Assembly: GCA_965199185.1 (NCBI GenBank)
Contig: CBDAQW010000004.1
Coordinates: forward strand, 167,281-231,280
Source of the DNA: Endozoicomonas sp965199185
GTDB lineage: Bacteria > Pseudomonadota > Gammaproteobacteria > Pseudomonadales > Endozoicomonadaceae
Length of the DNA: 64,000 nt
Direction of reading: 5' to 3'
Every line of letters begins with the position of its first letter. The stretch's first letter is position 1. This document shows, piece after piece, positions 8,341-16,291 of this stretch. A model generated the notes under the pieces. The model was not told the origin of the DNA. It was given only the letters and a program-made list of their open reading frames with translations, and made no database searches. Made by a program: the position numbers and the translations under genes.

Positions 8341-9651
8341 TCAAATTTCTTTTTCAAGCATTTTATCTTCCCTCTTAACCTCATGAACAGAGTAAGTTGA
8401 TTCACTTATAACCTTGCGTGAGTCATCATGCAATCTTTGTAACCATCCCATTGATAGACCAATAAGACAAAATGCTAATTGTCCATGTTCTACATATAAA
8501 GTTGAATTACCCACACCACCAACAATTACATATATGCCAGACATTAATCCCATAATAGGTTCAAGGGCAAAATGTCTGTTAGAAAAGAAAAGCATTAGCC
8601 ACTGCAAGTGTTTTAGTGCCGTAAGTATTAAAAAAGAAAGTATGAATACTAATCCGATGTACCCTCGATTCATTAAAATGCTGGCTACGAAGTTATGACC
8701 GTGATTGGTATGAAAAAATTGGCTGTCGTTATATTCAATGTTTCGGTTACTGGCTATTTTCTCCAGATACTCTCGGCTTGTCGCTTCTGAGAAATGCCTG
8801 TCTCCGGCGCCAAACCAAGGGAAGTCTTCCAGTGAGAAAGTAACCGAATTAAAGATAACACCTCTGGCACTCGTATAATCCTTACCGTTGCCTCCACCTT
8901 GGGCACGATACTGAATCTCTGAGCGAAATTCTTGAGCTGATGGTAAATTCTTACTGACATAATTTATACTACTTGCCATCAGTAATATAGCTACTGCGCT
9001 GTATGCTATAAATTTAAAGTTTGCTTTAAAAGTCAGCATCAAAGCCATCACCGCCATAACAAACATGACTGCAAGTGATGTCAAAGAGCGGGTGGGTATC
9101 ATGGCTATTGCAAAAAATACAACACAGCCTGTAAATATCCAGCGAGTCCAGCCTGTACGTAATATAGCCAATGCAATGGACACACCAAAAGCAAGGTTAA
9201 TATACAGGGCTGATTGATTGACATGACCAACCGATTTCAGCTCTGGATACATTGCTCCATTACTCATCCATACTGCCCATGAGTCAAGCACTGCAATACC
9301 TGAACCCATTATTATTGAGACAGCCAGCATGTTACTTTCATGACTTTTGACCACTGTCCTTGATAGCATAAGTGCTGGAATGATTAGTTTGGTGAATGTC
9401 AAGACACCACTTATTGATTTTTGCCAACCAAACGGGTTGGTAAAACTGGAAATAATACCAGCAAATATGAACAGAAGAAGTGTTGCCTCCCACACTTTAA
9501 GTCGACCACCAAAGTCCTTCTGTTTGTATGACTGAACAGACCAAATTACTATATAAGCCACTAAAAAAAGATTTTTAGGTCCTTCTAATAAAGGTAAAAC
9601 AAAAAGAAATGCCATGAGCAAGTAAAGCTCAAGCTTTGTCATGGTGCGCAT
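8341..9651 (-). CDS. waaL: O-antigen ligase family membrane protein (WaaL-like)
   Basis: Polytopic inner-membrane protein of the O-antigen ligase/polymerase (Wzy_C) family, about 436 residues, that joins undecaprenyl-linked glycan to lipid A-core on the periplasmic side. Around ten hydrophobic segments are visible. A large periplasmic loop contains SARGVIFNSVTFSLEDFPWF, an arginine, and FFHTNHGHNFVASILMNRG with the histidine of the family. The frame could start at 9759, but ATG 9651 (MRTMTKLELY) has an AGGA ribosome site nine bases upstream and gives the usual length. Placement next to the core cluster supports WaaL. Confidence 0.8.
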   Translation of the reverse strand: MRTMTKLELYLLMAFLFVLPLLEGPKNLFLVAYIVIWSVQSYKQKDFGGRLKVWEATLLLFIFAGIISSFTNPFGWQKSISGVLTFTKLIIPALMLSRTVVKSHESNMLAVSIIMGSGIAVLDSWAVWMSNGAMYPELKSVGHVNQSALYINLAFGVSIALAILRTGWTRWIFTGCVVFFAIAMIPTRSLTSLAVMFVMAVMALMLTFKANFKFIAYSAVAILLMASSINYVSKNLPSAQEFRSEIQYRAQGGGNGKDYTSARGVIFNSVTFSLEDFPWFGAGDRHFSEATSREYLEKIASNRNIEYNDSQFFHTNHGHNFVASILMNRGYIGLVFILSFLILTALKHLQWLMLFFSNRHFALEPIMGLMSGIYVIVGGVGNSTLYVEHGQLAFCLIGLSMGWLQRLHDDSRKVISESTYSVHEVKREDKMLEKEI

Positions 9652-9815
9652 GAAATAACATCCTGTAAAAAGTTCGGTCAATTCTAGCATTTCATCTGAT
9701 GCCAAAAAACTTCGGAAAGTGTCATGGATTAATGACCTGATCCTGAAAAAAAGAATCATAGTCTTATAATTGGCGTCCTTTGTAGGACTTACGCATTGAC
9801 AGCACGTTCTAAAGT

Positions 9816-10280
9816 TTGGTAATTGCCATAAATGGCCGCCTTTCAGAGACGAAAGTGAGAAGTACTACTCGCCCAACAACTGCACGATGCTCACTTCCAC
9901 AATACATGGGATTTCTGATCAGTGAGCCAAAGTCACCAACATGCACAAGGCTGGCAGAAGTGGCAGACATTTCTCACGATAGCGTTAATCGCTTTCTTAA
10001 TCGCGAAGATTATCAACCAAAAGATATGTTTGATGAGGCTGCTCAGGATTTGAGTCTTGTTGGCGGCACCTTGAGCGTTGACGACAGTGTTCTCGATAAA
10101 CCTTATAGCCACTCTGTGGCATTGGTTAGTCACTTCTAGTCTGGCAAACATCATCGTGTCGTAAAGGGCATCAATCTTATCACCCTTTATTACACCGCTA
10201 CTGCTGGGCGTCATATGCCTGTAAATTTCAGGATATGTGACAAGCCTGAAGGCAAAACCAAACTTCATTCAGATACATGA
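9816..10280 (+). pseudogene. IS701-like transposase, N-terminal part with nonsense mutation
   Basis: The frame reads through RLAEVADISHDSVNRFLNRE and TLSVDDSVLDKPYS, the first-aspartate region of IS701/IS4-type DDE transposases. At 10137-10139 a TAG interrupts the sequence exactly where the family has a tryptophan in F-W-SGKHHRVVKGI; the frame then continues as SGKHHRVVKGINLITLYYTA up to a second stop at 10278-10280, at the IS630 junction. The protein cannot be made. Confidence 0.75.
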
Positions 10281-10362
10281 TCAGCACTGGCAGATATTGA
10301 TATGAGCCAATACTACATGACATCTTAACATGTATCATTTTACCTCCGATGTAGAGGTATCC

Positions 10363-10845
10363 ATGAGCAGAGTTGACGGTCGCAAAGTATCCCACGAAGT
10401 ACGAGAAAGTATCCGGTTCGAGGCTATTCAAAAATGGTTAGACGGTGCTTCTGTCCAAGCACTTTCTGTCGAATACAGCACAGATAGATCCTGTATCTAC
10501 CGCTGGATTGATCGTTACAAAAAAGGTGGCATGGAGGCGTTAAAAACACGCCCCATCGCACACAGTAAAAACGCCAAACTCTCGCCTGAGCAACGAGAGA
10601 CACTCTCAAAGATCATTCTCACCAAAGACCCAACGTTTTACGGTTTTTATAAAGCACTGTGGTCTCGGGACATCATCGCAGCGGTGATCAAAACAGAGTT
10701 CAACATCACCATGCATCCTGCCGCTGTCAGTAAGATGCTCAGAAAAATGGGTCTAACGCCTCAGCGGCCAGTGCGAAAAGCCTGGCAGCAGAGCGAAAAA
10801 AAAAGTACAGGATTATTTGGATACACGTTATCCAGCTCTTCGTAA
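10363..10845 (+). CDS. IS630 transposase, N-terminal frame (OrfA)
   Basis: About 160 residues containing the double helix-turn-helix of IS630/Tc1 transposases: VRESIRFEAIQKWLDG, then STDRSCIYRWIDRYKKGG and the winged part ending KMLRKMGLTPQRPVRKAW. The start ATG 10363 is preferred over 10330 because of an AGGT ribosome site just upstream. The frame runs into a block of nine A residues (10796-10804), after which the catalytic half continues in the +1 frame. Full transposase therefore needs slippage in the A run, or the gene is dead. Confidence 0.7.
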   Translation: MSRVDGRKVSHEVRESIRFEAIQKWLDGASVQALSVEYSTDRSCIYRWIDRYKKGGMEALKTRPIAHSKNAKLSPEQRETLSKIILTKDPTFYGFYKALWSRDIIAAVIKTEFNITMHPAAVSKMLRKMGLTPQRPVRKAWQQSEKKSTGLFGYTLSSSS

Positions 10846-11410
10846 ACAGGCGGAAGAGGAAGGGGCTATTATCTATTTCATTGATGAAGCGAGCATACGT
10901 TCTGACTATCACTCCGGTACAACTTGGAGCAAAAAAGGTTATACGCCAACTGTCACCAAAACTGGCGCGCGCTTTGGCATCAACATGATCGCCGCTGTCA
11001 GTGGTGAAGGACACATGCGCTACATGACAATTACCGGCCGCTTTAATGCGGATGTCTTCATAAAGTTTCTGAAGCAAATAGTCGCATCACATGATCGTCC
11101 TGTAATGATCGTAACCGATGGTCATTCTGCACACAGCGCCAAGAAAGTCATGAAATATCTCAAGAAAGAAGAACGGCTTCTTGACATACAGCTACTGCCA
11201 CCCTACTCACCGGAACTGAACCCTGTTGAACTTGTCTGGAGTGTTCTGAAATCAGGGCATATTGGCCGTATGGCATTGAAAACCAAAAAGGCATTTCTCC
11301 GCGCGGTGAGTTCTGGACTTAAATCGTTGCAGAGGAAGAAAAAGAAAATTCTGGGATTCTTTCGGGCGGAACATACGGCTTATGCTTGTCTTGAAAAGAC
11401 TGTCGCATAG
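10817..11410 (+). CDS. IS630 transposase, catalytic DDE frame (OrfB)
   Basis: About 197 residues with all three catalytic acids: IYFIDEASIRSD (first Asp), MIVTDGHSAHSAKK (second Asp) and LPPYSPELNPVELVW (Glu). The frame is open upstream to the A9 tract, where it would read KKVQDYLDTRYPALRK, the normal linker of the family. So the true product is probably a fusion with the frame that starts at 10363, made by transcriptional slippage or frameshifting. It has no convincing start of its own. Confidence 0.7.
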   Translation: MDTRYPALRKQAEEEGAIIYFIDEASIRSDYHSGTTWSKKGYTPTVTKTGARFGINMIAAVSGEGHMRYMTITGRFNADVFIKFLKQIVASHDRPVMIVTDGHSAHSAKKVMKYLKKEERLLDIQLLPPYSPELNPVELVWSVLKSGHIGRMALKTKKAFLRAVSSGLKSLQRKKKKILGFFRAEHTAYACLEKTVA

Positions 11411-11428
11411 CGTAAACGCATATCAATA

Positions 11429-11602
11429 GAACAGTTTCACAGAGCGATCAAGCAAGTTTGTCATATCGAGCATTTTCAGGTGCGTAATGAGCGACCTGTG
11501 AGAAATCACATCTTTGCCAGTATTCTGAGTTTTGTTTATCTCCAGAAGATGCAGATAGCGCAGGAGTTTACGAATATATCAGCACCAACGAGGGCTGTTT
11601 AA
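11429..11602 (+). pseudogene. IS701-like transposase, C-terminal remnant
   Basis: Without a start, the frame reads EQFHRAIKQVCHIEHFQVRN and NHIFASILSFVYLQKMQ, the C-terminal region (with YHR-IKQVC and the E-Q-F catalytic area) of IS701/IS4-type transposases. It is the counterpart of the N-terminal piece left of the IS630 element; roughly the middle third of the protein is gone. Confidence 0.65.
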
Positions 11603-11693
11603 AGAGGTGGTTGGTGAGTTTATTGGGATTTTCGCAAAAGGCAAAGATTATCTGCTACCAAAATACGCCGGTGTCATCAATGCGTAAGTCCTA

Positions 11694-11966
11694 TGGATTG
11701 AGGGTGTTTTAAAGGTTGATCTGGACTTGCTGGATAGGGTTGCCTATTAATCCTTGGTTCCCATTGTCTCCCGTTGAAATACCTATTAGTAATGAATCAC
11801 ACTCCCACGCTGGAGCATTGGAGCGAGTTGTACGGTTATTTTTTCTGCCGGTAAGCAGGGAACCCCCTTGTGGCGCATGGGTGCTAACAGGGCTTTGCTT
11901 AAAGGTTTTTCCTAAATCACAGTCACGGAATGATGACAAAATGCACACACCCACTATACTGCCCGT
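11694..11966. other. Intergenic region with a GGAGCGTGGGA-type repeat, no gene
   Basis: The 273 bases between the IS end and the toxin gene have overlapping frames on both strands but no credible protein. The stretch around 11801-11826 (CACTCCCACGCTGGAGCATT) resembles the common intergenic palindrome built on CCCACGCT/AGCGTGGG. A TATACT box at 11955-11960 is a likely -10 element for the toxin gene. Confidence 0.5.
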
Positions 11967-12245
11967 ATGAAATGCTTTAACTGGAACGCTGATAAGAATC
12001 AGCAGCTGATCAAGCAACGGAGCCTGTCGTTTGAAGAGATTATTTTCCATATCCAGAATGGCAACTTAATGGACGATATTGCCCATCCCAATCAGCAAAA
12101 TTACGCACACCAGCGGCTGTTTGTGGTGAATGTGCAGGGTTATATCTGGCTGGTGCCCTATGTGGAGAGCGAGACGGAGATATTTCTAAAAACCCTGATA
12201 CCAAGACGCAAGTTTACCCGTGATTACCTAGGAGCCAAGCCATGA
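11967..12245 (+). CDS. BrnT-like toxin of a type II toxin-antitoxin pair
   Basis: 92-residue protein with the BrnT layout: FNWNADKNQQLIKQRSLSFE at the start, a central beta-rich part (LFVVNVQGYIWLVPYV) and LIPRRKFTRDYLG at the end, where BrnT proteins have the RKAT-E-x-x-Y motif. BrnT toxins are RelE-like ribonucleases. The last four bases overlap the antitoxin start (ATGA), the usual coupling of such pairs. The TATACT box lies only six bases before the ATG, so the message may be leaderless. The RNase activity is inferred from the family. Confidence 0.7.
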   Translation: MKCFNWNADKNQQLIKQRSLSFEEIIFHIQNGNLMDDIAHPNQQNYAHQRLFVVNVQGYIWLVPYVESETEIFLKTLIPRRKFTRDYLGAKP

Positions 12246-12526
12246 AAAAAACAAGACTGGATCAAGACGAACAGGCACTGCTGGATGCCTTTGAAACCGG
12301 GGATTATGAATCCACCCTGACCGATGAGCGCAAAACCGCGCTGGTACACGCGGCCAGTGAGACGTTCAAAAAGGATAAGCGAATTAATATTCGCATCTCC
12401 CAGCGGGATCTGATGGCCATTCAATCACGGGCACAGCGGGAAGGCATTCCTTACCAGACACTGGTGTCCAGCATTATTCACAAGTACCTGTCCGGCTCAC
12501 TGCTGGATGCCTCTGCCCGCTCCTGA
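12242..12526 (+). CDS. CopG/BrnA-like antitoxin
   Basis: 94-residue partner of the BrnT-like toxin. The C-terminal half KRINIRISQRDLMAIQSRAQ followed by IPYQTLVSSIIHKYLSG is a ribbon-helix-helix DNA-binding domain, and the acidic N-terminus (about residues 1-40) probably wraps the toxin. A strong ribosome site (TAGGAG) lies inside the toxin's last codons. Such proteins repress their own promoter; an operator could overlap the TATACT box before the toxin, but no clear palindrome was found there. Confidence 0.72.
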   Translation: MKKTRLDQDEQALLDAFETGDYESTLTDERKTALVHAASETFKKDKRINIRISQRDLMAIQSRAQREGIPYQTLVSSIIHKYLSGSLLDASARS

Positions 12527-12553
12527 TTTGAAACCGGCGCAAAACTGCGCCGG

Positions 12554-12721
12554 TTAACCCAACGGCTCGCAGCTGGCCGCATTTTCGTTTCCCTCGATAC
12601 ATTTAACCGCTTCAATCTTCCCAACCAACGCCCGATGCTGCTCCGGCGTTTTTGGCCTGCGGGCTTGAAGCGCTTCCAGTTCTATTTCCAACTCCAGCAA
12701 TGCTTTTTCGTTGATTGTCAT
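12554..12721 (-). CDS. Small conserved-looking hypothetical protein, 55 residues
   Basis: Reads MTINEKALLELEIELEALQA and continues with a charged helix and a short cysteine-containing tail. An AAGGA ribosome site lies seven bases before the ATG and overlaps the stop of a truncated frame upstream, so the two once formed an operon. The predicted all-helical N-terminus resembles small accessory proteins of phage or plasmid cargo. Function unknown. Confidence 0.4.
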   Translation of the reverse strand: MTINEKALLELEIELEALQARRPKTPEQHRALVGKIEAVKCIEGNENAASCEPLG

Positions 12722-12723
12722 TC

Positions 12724-12885
12724 TTATTCCTTCGGGCTTACTTTGGTCAGTTCAAAACCTTTGCCAGTGTTGGTCAGAAGCCCCTGTTCAACCAACTGAT
12801 CAAATACGCCTTTCACTTCTGATAGTGCTTTGCGCTGGCTGACAGGGTGACCAAAATCACCGTTAAAGATGCGTTGCTCTAAGCA
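12724..12885 (-). pseudogene. 3' remnant of an unknown gene
   Basis: An open stretch of about 53 codons on the minus strand reads LEQRIFNGDFGHPVSQRKAL, then a winged-helix-like segment EVKGVFDQLVEQGLLTNTGK. It has no start and ends upstream in a stop where the MITE and IS debris begins. It is read as the surviving C-terminus of a DNA-binding protein. Only its position before the 55-residue gene and its coherent coding pattern support it. Confidence 0.3.
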
Positions 12886-12929
12886 TTACAGCTTTTCTTG
12901 ATCAGTACGGTACAGAAGAACAATGCAGA

Positions 12930-13041
12930 ATGACAGCTAGTAGAGGTTTTGTGCACTCTGCTGTCATCCTTTACAGGGACTGTACGGGATCTACGTGGCA
13001 TGGATAGCCATGTTGAAATTAAAAGTCACACATCGGGTAAT
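12930..13041. repeat. Truncated MITE1 copy
   Basis: GAATGACAGCTAGTAGAGG through CATGGATAGCCATGTTGAAA to the end GTCACACATCGGGT matches the right half of the intact copy at 20578-20758 in reverse orientation. The left terminal repeat is absent. An IS1595 transposase remnant follows at once. Confidence 0.65.
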
Positions 13042-13044
13042 GAT

Positions 13045-13243
13045 TGGGAATGTGAAGAGTTCTCTCAAGGGCAGTTATCACAGCATTAATCCAAAACACC
13101 TTCCACAATATCTTGCCGAGTTTTGTTATCGATTTAATCGGCGCTTTGATATTGGGTCAATGTTAGAGCGCCTAGGATGCATGGCAGCACGGACGTATCC
13201 AATGCCGGAAAGACTTCTCAAGCTGGCTGAGGCTCAGTGGTAA
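13045..13243 (+). pseudogene. IS1595-family transposase, C-terminal remnant
   Basis: About 65 codons read NVKSSLKGSYHSINPKHLPQ, then YLAEFCYRFNRRFDIGSMLE, the hallmark end of IS1595 (ISXO2-like) transposases, up to a genuine-looking stop. The upstream catalytic domain is missing and the frame is fused to MITE1 sequence. The remaining 180 bases to the dehydrogenase gene show no gene. Confidence 0.7.
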
Positions 13244-13426
13244 TCAGGAAAACTTTTATATGGAATAGAACACACTGAACTGTTAATGCCTGTAGCGTTA
13301 TGCTGATGATTAAAATGCGTAACGATAAACGACTTTCAGCAAGTGCGAGCATGGTTTTATCTTGGAGAGATACTTATAATCAGCACCATTCTCAGCACTC
13401 TCTCTATTTTTACAGAAGCAACCACA

Positions 13427-14746
13427 ATGAAAGTAACCGTTTTCGGCATCGGCTATGTAGGTCTGGTGCAAGCCGCCATCCTCGCAGAAGTGGGCCATGA
13501 TGTTATCTGCATCGATATCGATCAGAACAAAGTTGATAACCTCAAAAAAGGCATTATCCCCATCTACGAGCCGGGTCTGGAGCCTATCGTTAAAGAGAAT
13601 TATGAAGCTGGCAGGCTGAATTTCACCACCAATGCCAGAGAAGGCATTGAGCATGGGCAGCTTCAGTTTATCGCAGTGGGCACACCACCCGATGAAGATG
13701 GCTCTGCGGATCTGCAATATGTTCTGGCTGTGGCTGAAACGATCGCTTCACACATGGACGATCCAAAGATCATTATCAACAAGTCTACGGTTCCGGTGGG
13801 TACTGCGGATAAGGTGTCCGCCAAAGTTCGTGACGTGTTAGCCGCTCGTGGCGTTAGTACCGAGTTTCATGTGGCTTCTAATCCTGAGTTTCTGAAAGAA
13901 GGTGCAGCAGTTAATGATTGCATGAAGCCTGATCGTATTGTGGTCGGTACCGACAGTTCTCTGGTGATGGAAGCCATGCGTGAGTTGTACGCGCCGTTTA
14001 ACCGTAATCATGATCGTATGATTTTTATGGATGTTCGCAGTGCGGAGCTGACCAAGTACGCTGCTAACTGCATGCTCGCCACCAAGATCAGCTTTATGAA
14101 TGAGATGTCTAATCTGGCTGAACAGTTGGGCGCTGATATTGAGATGGTGCGTCAGGGAATTGGTTCTGACCCACGGATTGGTTATCACTTTATTTATCCT
14201 GGCTGTGGCTATGGCGGCTCTTGTTTTCCTAAAGATGTTCAGGCACTTAAACGTACCGCTGAAGAGATTGGCTTTGAACCTCTGATGCTGAATGCGGTTG
14301 AAGAACGTAATGCTCGCCAGAAGGGTGTTTTGTTCCAGAAACTGCAATCTCACTTTGATGGACAACTCGAAGGTAAGACCATTGCGTTGTGGGGGCTTTC
14401 TTTCAAACCGAATACGGATGATATGCGGGATGCACCGAGCCGTGTGCTGATGCAAGCGTTATGGGAGGCCGGCGTTCAGGTGAAGGCCTATGACCCTGAA
14501 GCGATGGAAGAAGCTCAGCGCATTTATGGCATTAAAGACAATCTGCAACTGTGCGGTACGGCTCAGGCGGCACTGAAAGGGGCGGATGCTTTGGTGATTT
14601 GTACTGAATGGAAGCAGTTCCGTGCGCCTGATTTTGAAGAGATGAGTGCTTTGCTGAATCAGCCGGTGGTGATTGACGGTCGTAATATGTATGAACCGTC
14701 TCGCATGACAGCCAAAGGCTTTACCTATTATGCGATTGGTCGCTGA
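13427..14746 (+). CDS. ugd: UDP-glucose 6-dehydrogenase
   Basis: 439-residue cytosolic NAD+-dependent enzyme that oxidises UDP-glucose to UDP-glucuronate for capsule, LPS or exopolysaccharide. The N-terminal Rossmann motif is GIGYVGLVQAAILAEVGHDV, and then come STVPVGTADKV, SNPEFLKEGAAVNDCMKPDR and the active-site cysteine in GCGYGGSCFPKDV. The C-terminal domain has LWGLSFKPNTDDMRDAPS. The frame extends upstream to 13343, but ATG 13427 (MKVTVFGIGY) is where the family begins. It forms a pathway pair with the UDP-glucuronate 4-epimerase gene downstream, separated by about 500 bases of mobile repeats. Confidence 0.9.
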   Translation: MKVTVFGIGYVGLVQAAILAEVGHDVICIDIDQNKVDNLKKGIIPIYEPGLEPIVKENYEAGRLNFTTNAREGIEHGQLQFIAVGTPPDEDGSADLQYVLAVAETIASHMDDPKIIINKSTVPVGTADKVSAKVRDVLAARGVSTEFHVASNPEFLKEGAAVNDCMKPDRIVVGTDSSLVMEAMRELYAPFNRNHDRMIFMDVRSAELTKYAANCMLATKISFMNEMSNLAEQLGADIEMVRQGIGSDPRIGYHFIYPGCGYGGSCFPKDVQALKRTAEEIGFEPLMLNAVEERNARQKGVLFQKLQSHFDGQLEGKTIALWGLSFKPNTDDMRDAPSRVLMQALWEAGVQVKAYDPEAMEEAQRIYGIKDNLQLCGTAQAALKGADALVICTEWKQFRAPDFEEMSALLNQPVVIDGRNMYEPSRMTAKGFTYYAIGR

Positions 14747-14877
14747 TCTTTAGTGGGTTCTGGCTGTCTATTCTTATCCGGTTTTGTTTGGCAAAGCCGG
14801 ATTTAACCCAGTTACCCGATGCGTGACTCTTAATTTCAACATGGCTATCCATACTGCGTGGATCCCGTACAATCCCG

Positions 14878-14992
14878 AAGCTGTCGCAACAGCTGCTTAT
14901 GCGCTTTTTTTTCAGCATTTCATGCTGATTGTCGGCTTCCTGTTCCACAGGAAACCGACCTACATTAATTTTGCGACAGCCTCATCCCTGTT
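14878..14992. repeat. MITE2 copy inside MITE1
   Basis: Ends AAGCTGTCGCAA and TTGCGACAGCCT are inverted repeats and match the copy at 1981-2136, as do the internal GTCGGCTTCC...GGAAACCGAC stem and the TACATTAATTTTGCG end. The junctions with the surrounding MITE1 are the same as in the other composite, so the insertion predates its spread. Confidence 0.7.
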
Positions 14993-15053
14993 CGAGATGA
15001 CAGCAGACTGAAGCCGTCATTCTGTACAGGGATTGTACAGAATCCATAAGCCA

Positions 15054-15175
15054 ACCCGATGTGTGACTTTTAATTTCAACATGGCTATCCATGCCACGTG
15101 GATCCCGTACAGGGAGTGTACAGAACCCATAAGCCATGGATTGGCAACCTACGAGATAAAAGTCACATATCGGGT
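15054..15175. repeat. MITE1 copy, 122 bp, with 7-bp target duplication TAAGCCA
   Basis: Terminal repeats ACCCGATGTGTGACTTTTA and TAAAAGTCACATATCGGGT bound the element. The bases TAAGCCA occur directly before it (15047-15053) and after it (15176-15182), a perfect 7-bp duplication. It has inserted into an older MITE1 copy, whose tail continues to 15221. Confidence 0.8.
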
Positions 15176-15241
15176 TAAGCCATGGATCGACAACCATCAT
15201 GATAAAAGTCACACATCGGGTTCCAGTATTAAGGTGCAAGC

Positions 15242-16240
15242 ATGAAATACCTGATAACCGGCGCTGCCGGTTTTATTGGTTTTTACACCGCCAAACGGCT
15301 CTGTGAAATGGGTCATGAGGTGGTTGGTTTAGATAATCTGAACGACTATTACGATGTCAGCCTGAAGCGTGGTCGTCTTGAACAGCTGAGCCTTCTCAGC
15401 AACTTTCGCTTTGTAGAGATGGATCTGGCTGATCGTGAAGGCATTGCCGGGCTGTTTAAAGCCGAGCAATTCAAACGTGTTATTCATCTTGCTGCTCAGG
15501 CCGGTGTGCGTTATTCCATTGAGAACCCAATGGCTTACATCGACAGCAACCTGGTCGGGCATGCAACAATTCTGGAGGGTTGCCGTCATAACGATGTTGA
15601 ACACCTGGTCTATGCTTCTTCCAGCTCTGTTTACGGCATGAACACTAAAATGCCCTTCTCCACGGAAGATGCGGTGGATCACCCGGTATCGCTGTATGCA
15701 GCTACTAAAAAATCCAATGAATTAATGTCTCACACCTATTCGCACCTGTATGGATTGCCTACCACAGGTTTGAGATTCTTTACTGTCTACGGCCCTTGGG
15801 GTCGTCCGGATATGGCTTACTTTAAATTCACTCAGATGATTCAACGTGGGGAAGCCATTCCAATCTTTAACGAAGGCAAGCTGAAGCGCGATTTCACCTA
15901 TATTGACGATATTGTGGAAGGCGTTGTGCGGATTCAGGATGTGATTCCATCTGGCTCAGAGAACTTTAATAACAGCGATCCAAGCCGGAGCTCTGCGCCG
16001 TTCCGGGTATTTAATATCGGTAACAATCAGCCCGTTGAGCTGATGTCATTTATTGAAGCACTGGAAGATGCTATTGGCATGAAAGCTGAGAAGACGTTCC
16101 TGCCTATGCAGCCCGGTGATGTTTACGCCACCTATGCGGATGTGGATGATTTGATGAATACGGTAGGTTTTAAACCGAAGACCACGATTCAGGAAGGGCT
16201 GTCATCCTTTGCCCACTGGTATAAAGACTGGGCTCACTGA
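15242..16240 (+). CDS. UDP-glucuronate 4-epimerase
   Basis: 332-residue short-chain dehydrogenase-type epimerase. It contains the NAD+ motif GAAGFIGFYTAKRL at the N-terminus, DNLNDYYDVSLKRGRLE (typical of UDP-glucuronate epimerases), a serine-rich SSSSVYG segment and the catalytic Y-x3-K in LYAATKKSNELM. TVYGPWGRPDMAYFKFTQ also fits the uronate-specific group. It would turn UDP-glucuronate from the neighbouring Ugd into UDP-galacturonate for LPS core or capsule. The ATG lies directly after the nested MITEs, so its original promoter may be displaced or supplied by them. Confidence 0.85.
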   Translation: MKYLITGAAGFIGFYTAKRLCEMGHEVVGLDNLNDYYDVSLKRGRLEQLSLLSNFRFVEMDLADREGIAGLFKAEQFKRVIHLAAQAGVRYSIENPMAYIDSNLVGHATILEGCRHNDVEHLVYASSSSVYGMNTKMPFSTEDAVDHPVSLYAATKKSNELMSHTYSHLYGLPTTGLRFFTVYGPWGRPDMAYFKFTQMIQRGEAIPIFNEGKLKRDFTYIDDIVEGVVRIQDVIPSGSENFNNSDPSRSSAPFRVFNIGNNQPVELMSFIEALEDAIGMKAEKTFLPMQPGDVYATYADVDDLMNTVGFKPKTTIQEGLSSFAHWYKDWAH

Positions 16241-16257
16241 GTTCTCTATATTCTCTG

Positions 16258-16281
16258 GCTCCCATACTCCAGGGTGGGAGC
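16258..16281. terminator. Hairpin between convergent genes
   Basis: GCTCCCA (16258-16264) pairs with TGGGAGC (16275-16281). It lies between the epimerase stop and the stop of the leftward hypothetical gene. No T run follows, so it may be an inefficient or Rho-assisted end. Confidence 0.4.
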
Positions 16282-16291
16282 TGTCAGACGC

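Larger units (their letters stand above)
10280..11428. mobile_element. IS630-family insertion sequence
   Basis: The transposase reading frames at 10363-11410 define the element. Short matching ends can be seen as TATTGATATG near 10293-10302 on the left and its complement CATATCAATA near 11419-11428 on the right, so the borders are approximate. The family inserts at TA dinucleotides. The element interrupts the IS701-like transposase. Confidence 0.65.
9783..11693. mobile_element. Degenerate IS701-like (IS4-type) element, split by an IS630-family element
   Basis: Seventeen-base inverted ends TAGGACTTACGCATTGA (9783-9799) and its complement (11677-11693) bound the element. Inside are the first and last parts of an IS701-like transposase, with an IS630-family element between them. 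The middle of the outer transposase is missing, so insertion was accompanied or followed by deletion. No target duplication is visible at the outer ends. Confidence 0.75.
14814..15221. repeat. Nested MITE cluster between the two nucleotide-sugar genes
   Basis: An outer MITE1 copy runs from ACCCGATGCGTGACTCTTAA at 14814 to AAAGTCACACATCGGGT at 15221. Flanks CCCAGTT (14807-14813) and TCCAGTA (15222-15228) share CCAGT, a decayed target duplication. Two further elements sit inside it: MITE2 at 14878-14992 and a second MITE1 at 15054-15175. No gene lies in this region. Confidence 0.75.

Noticed and set aside
11709..12050. Frames on both strands between the IS and the toxin gene
   Set aside because: They cover intergenic repeat sequence and overlap the toxin gene; neither has a ribosome site or recognisable pattern.
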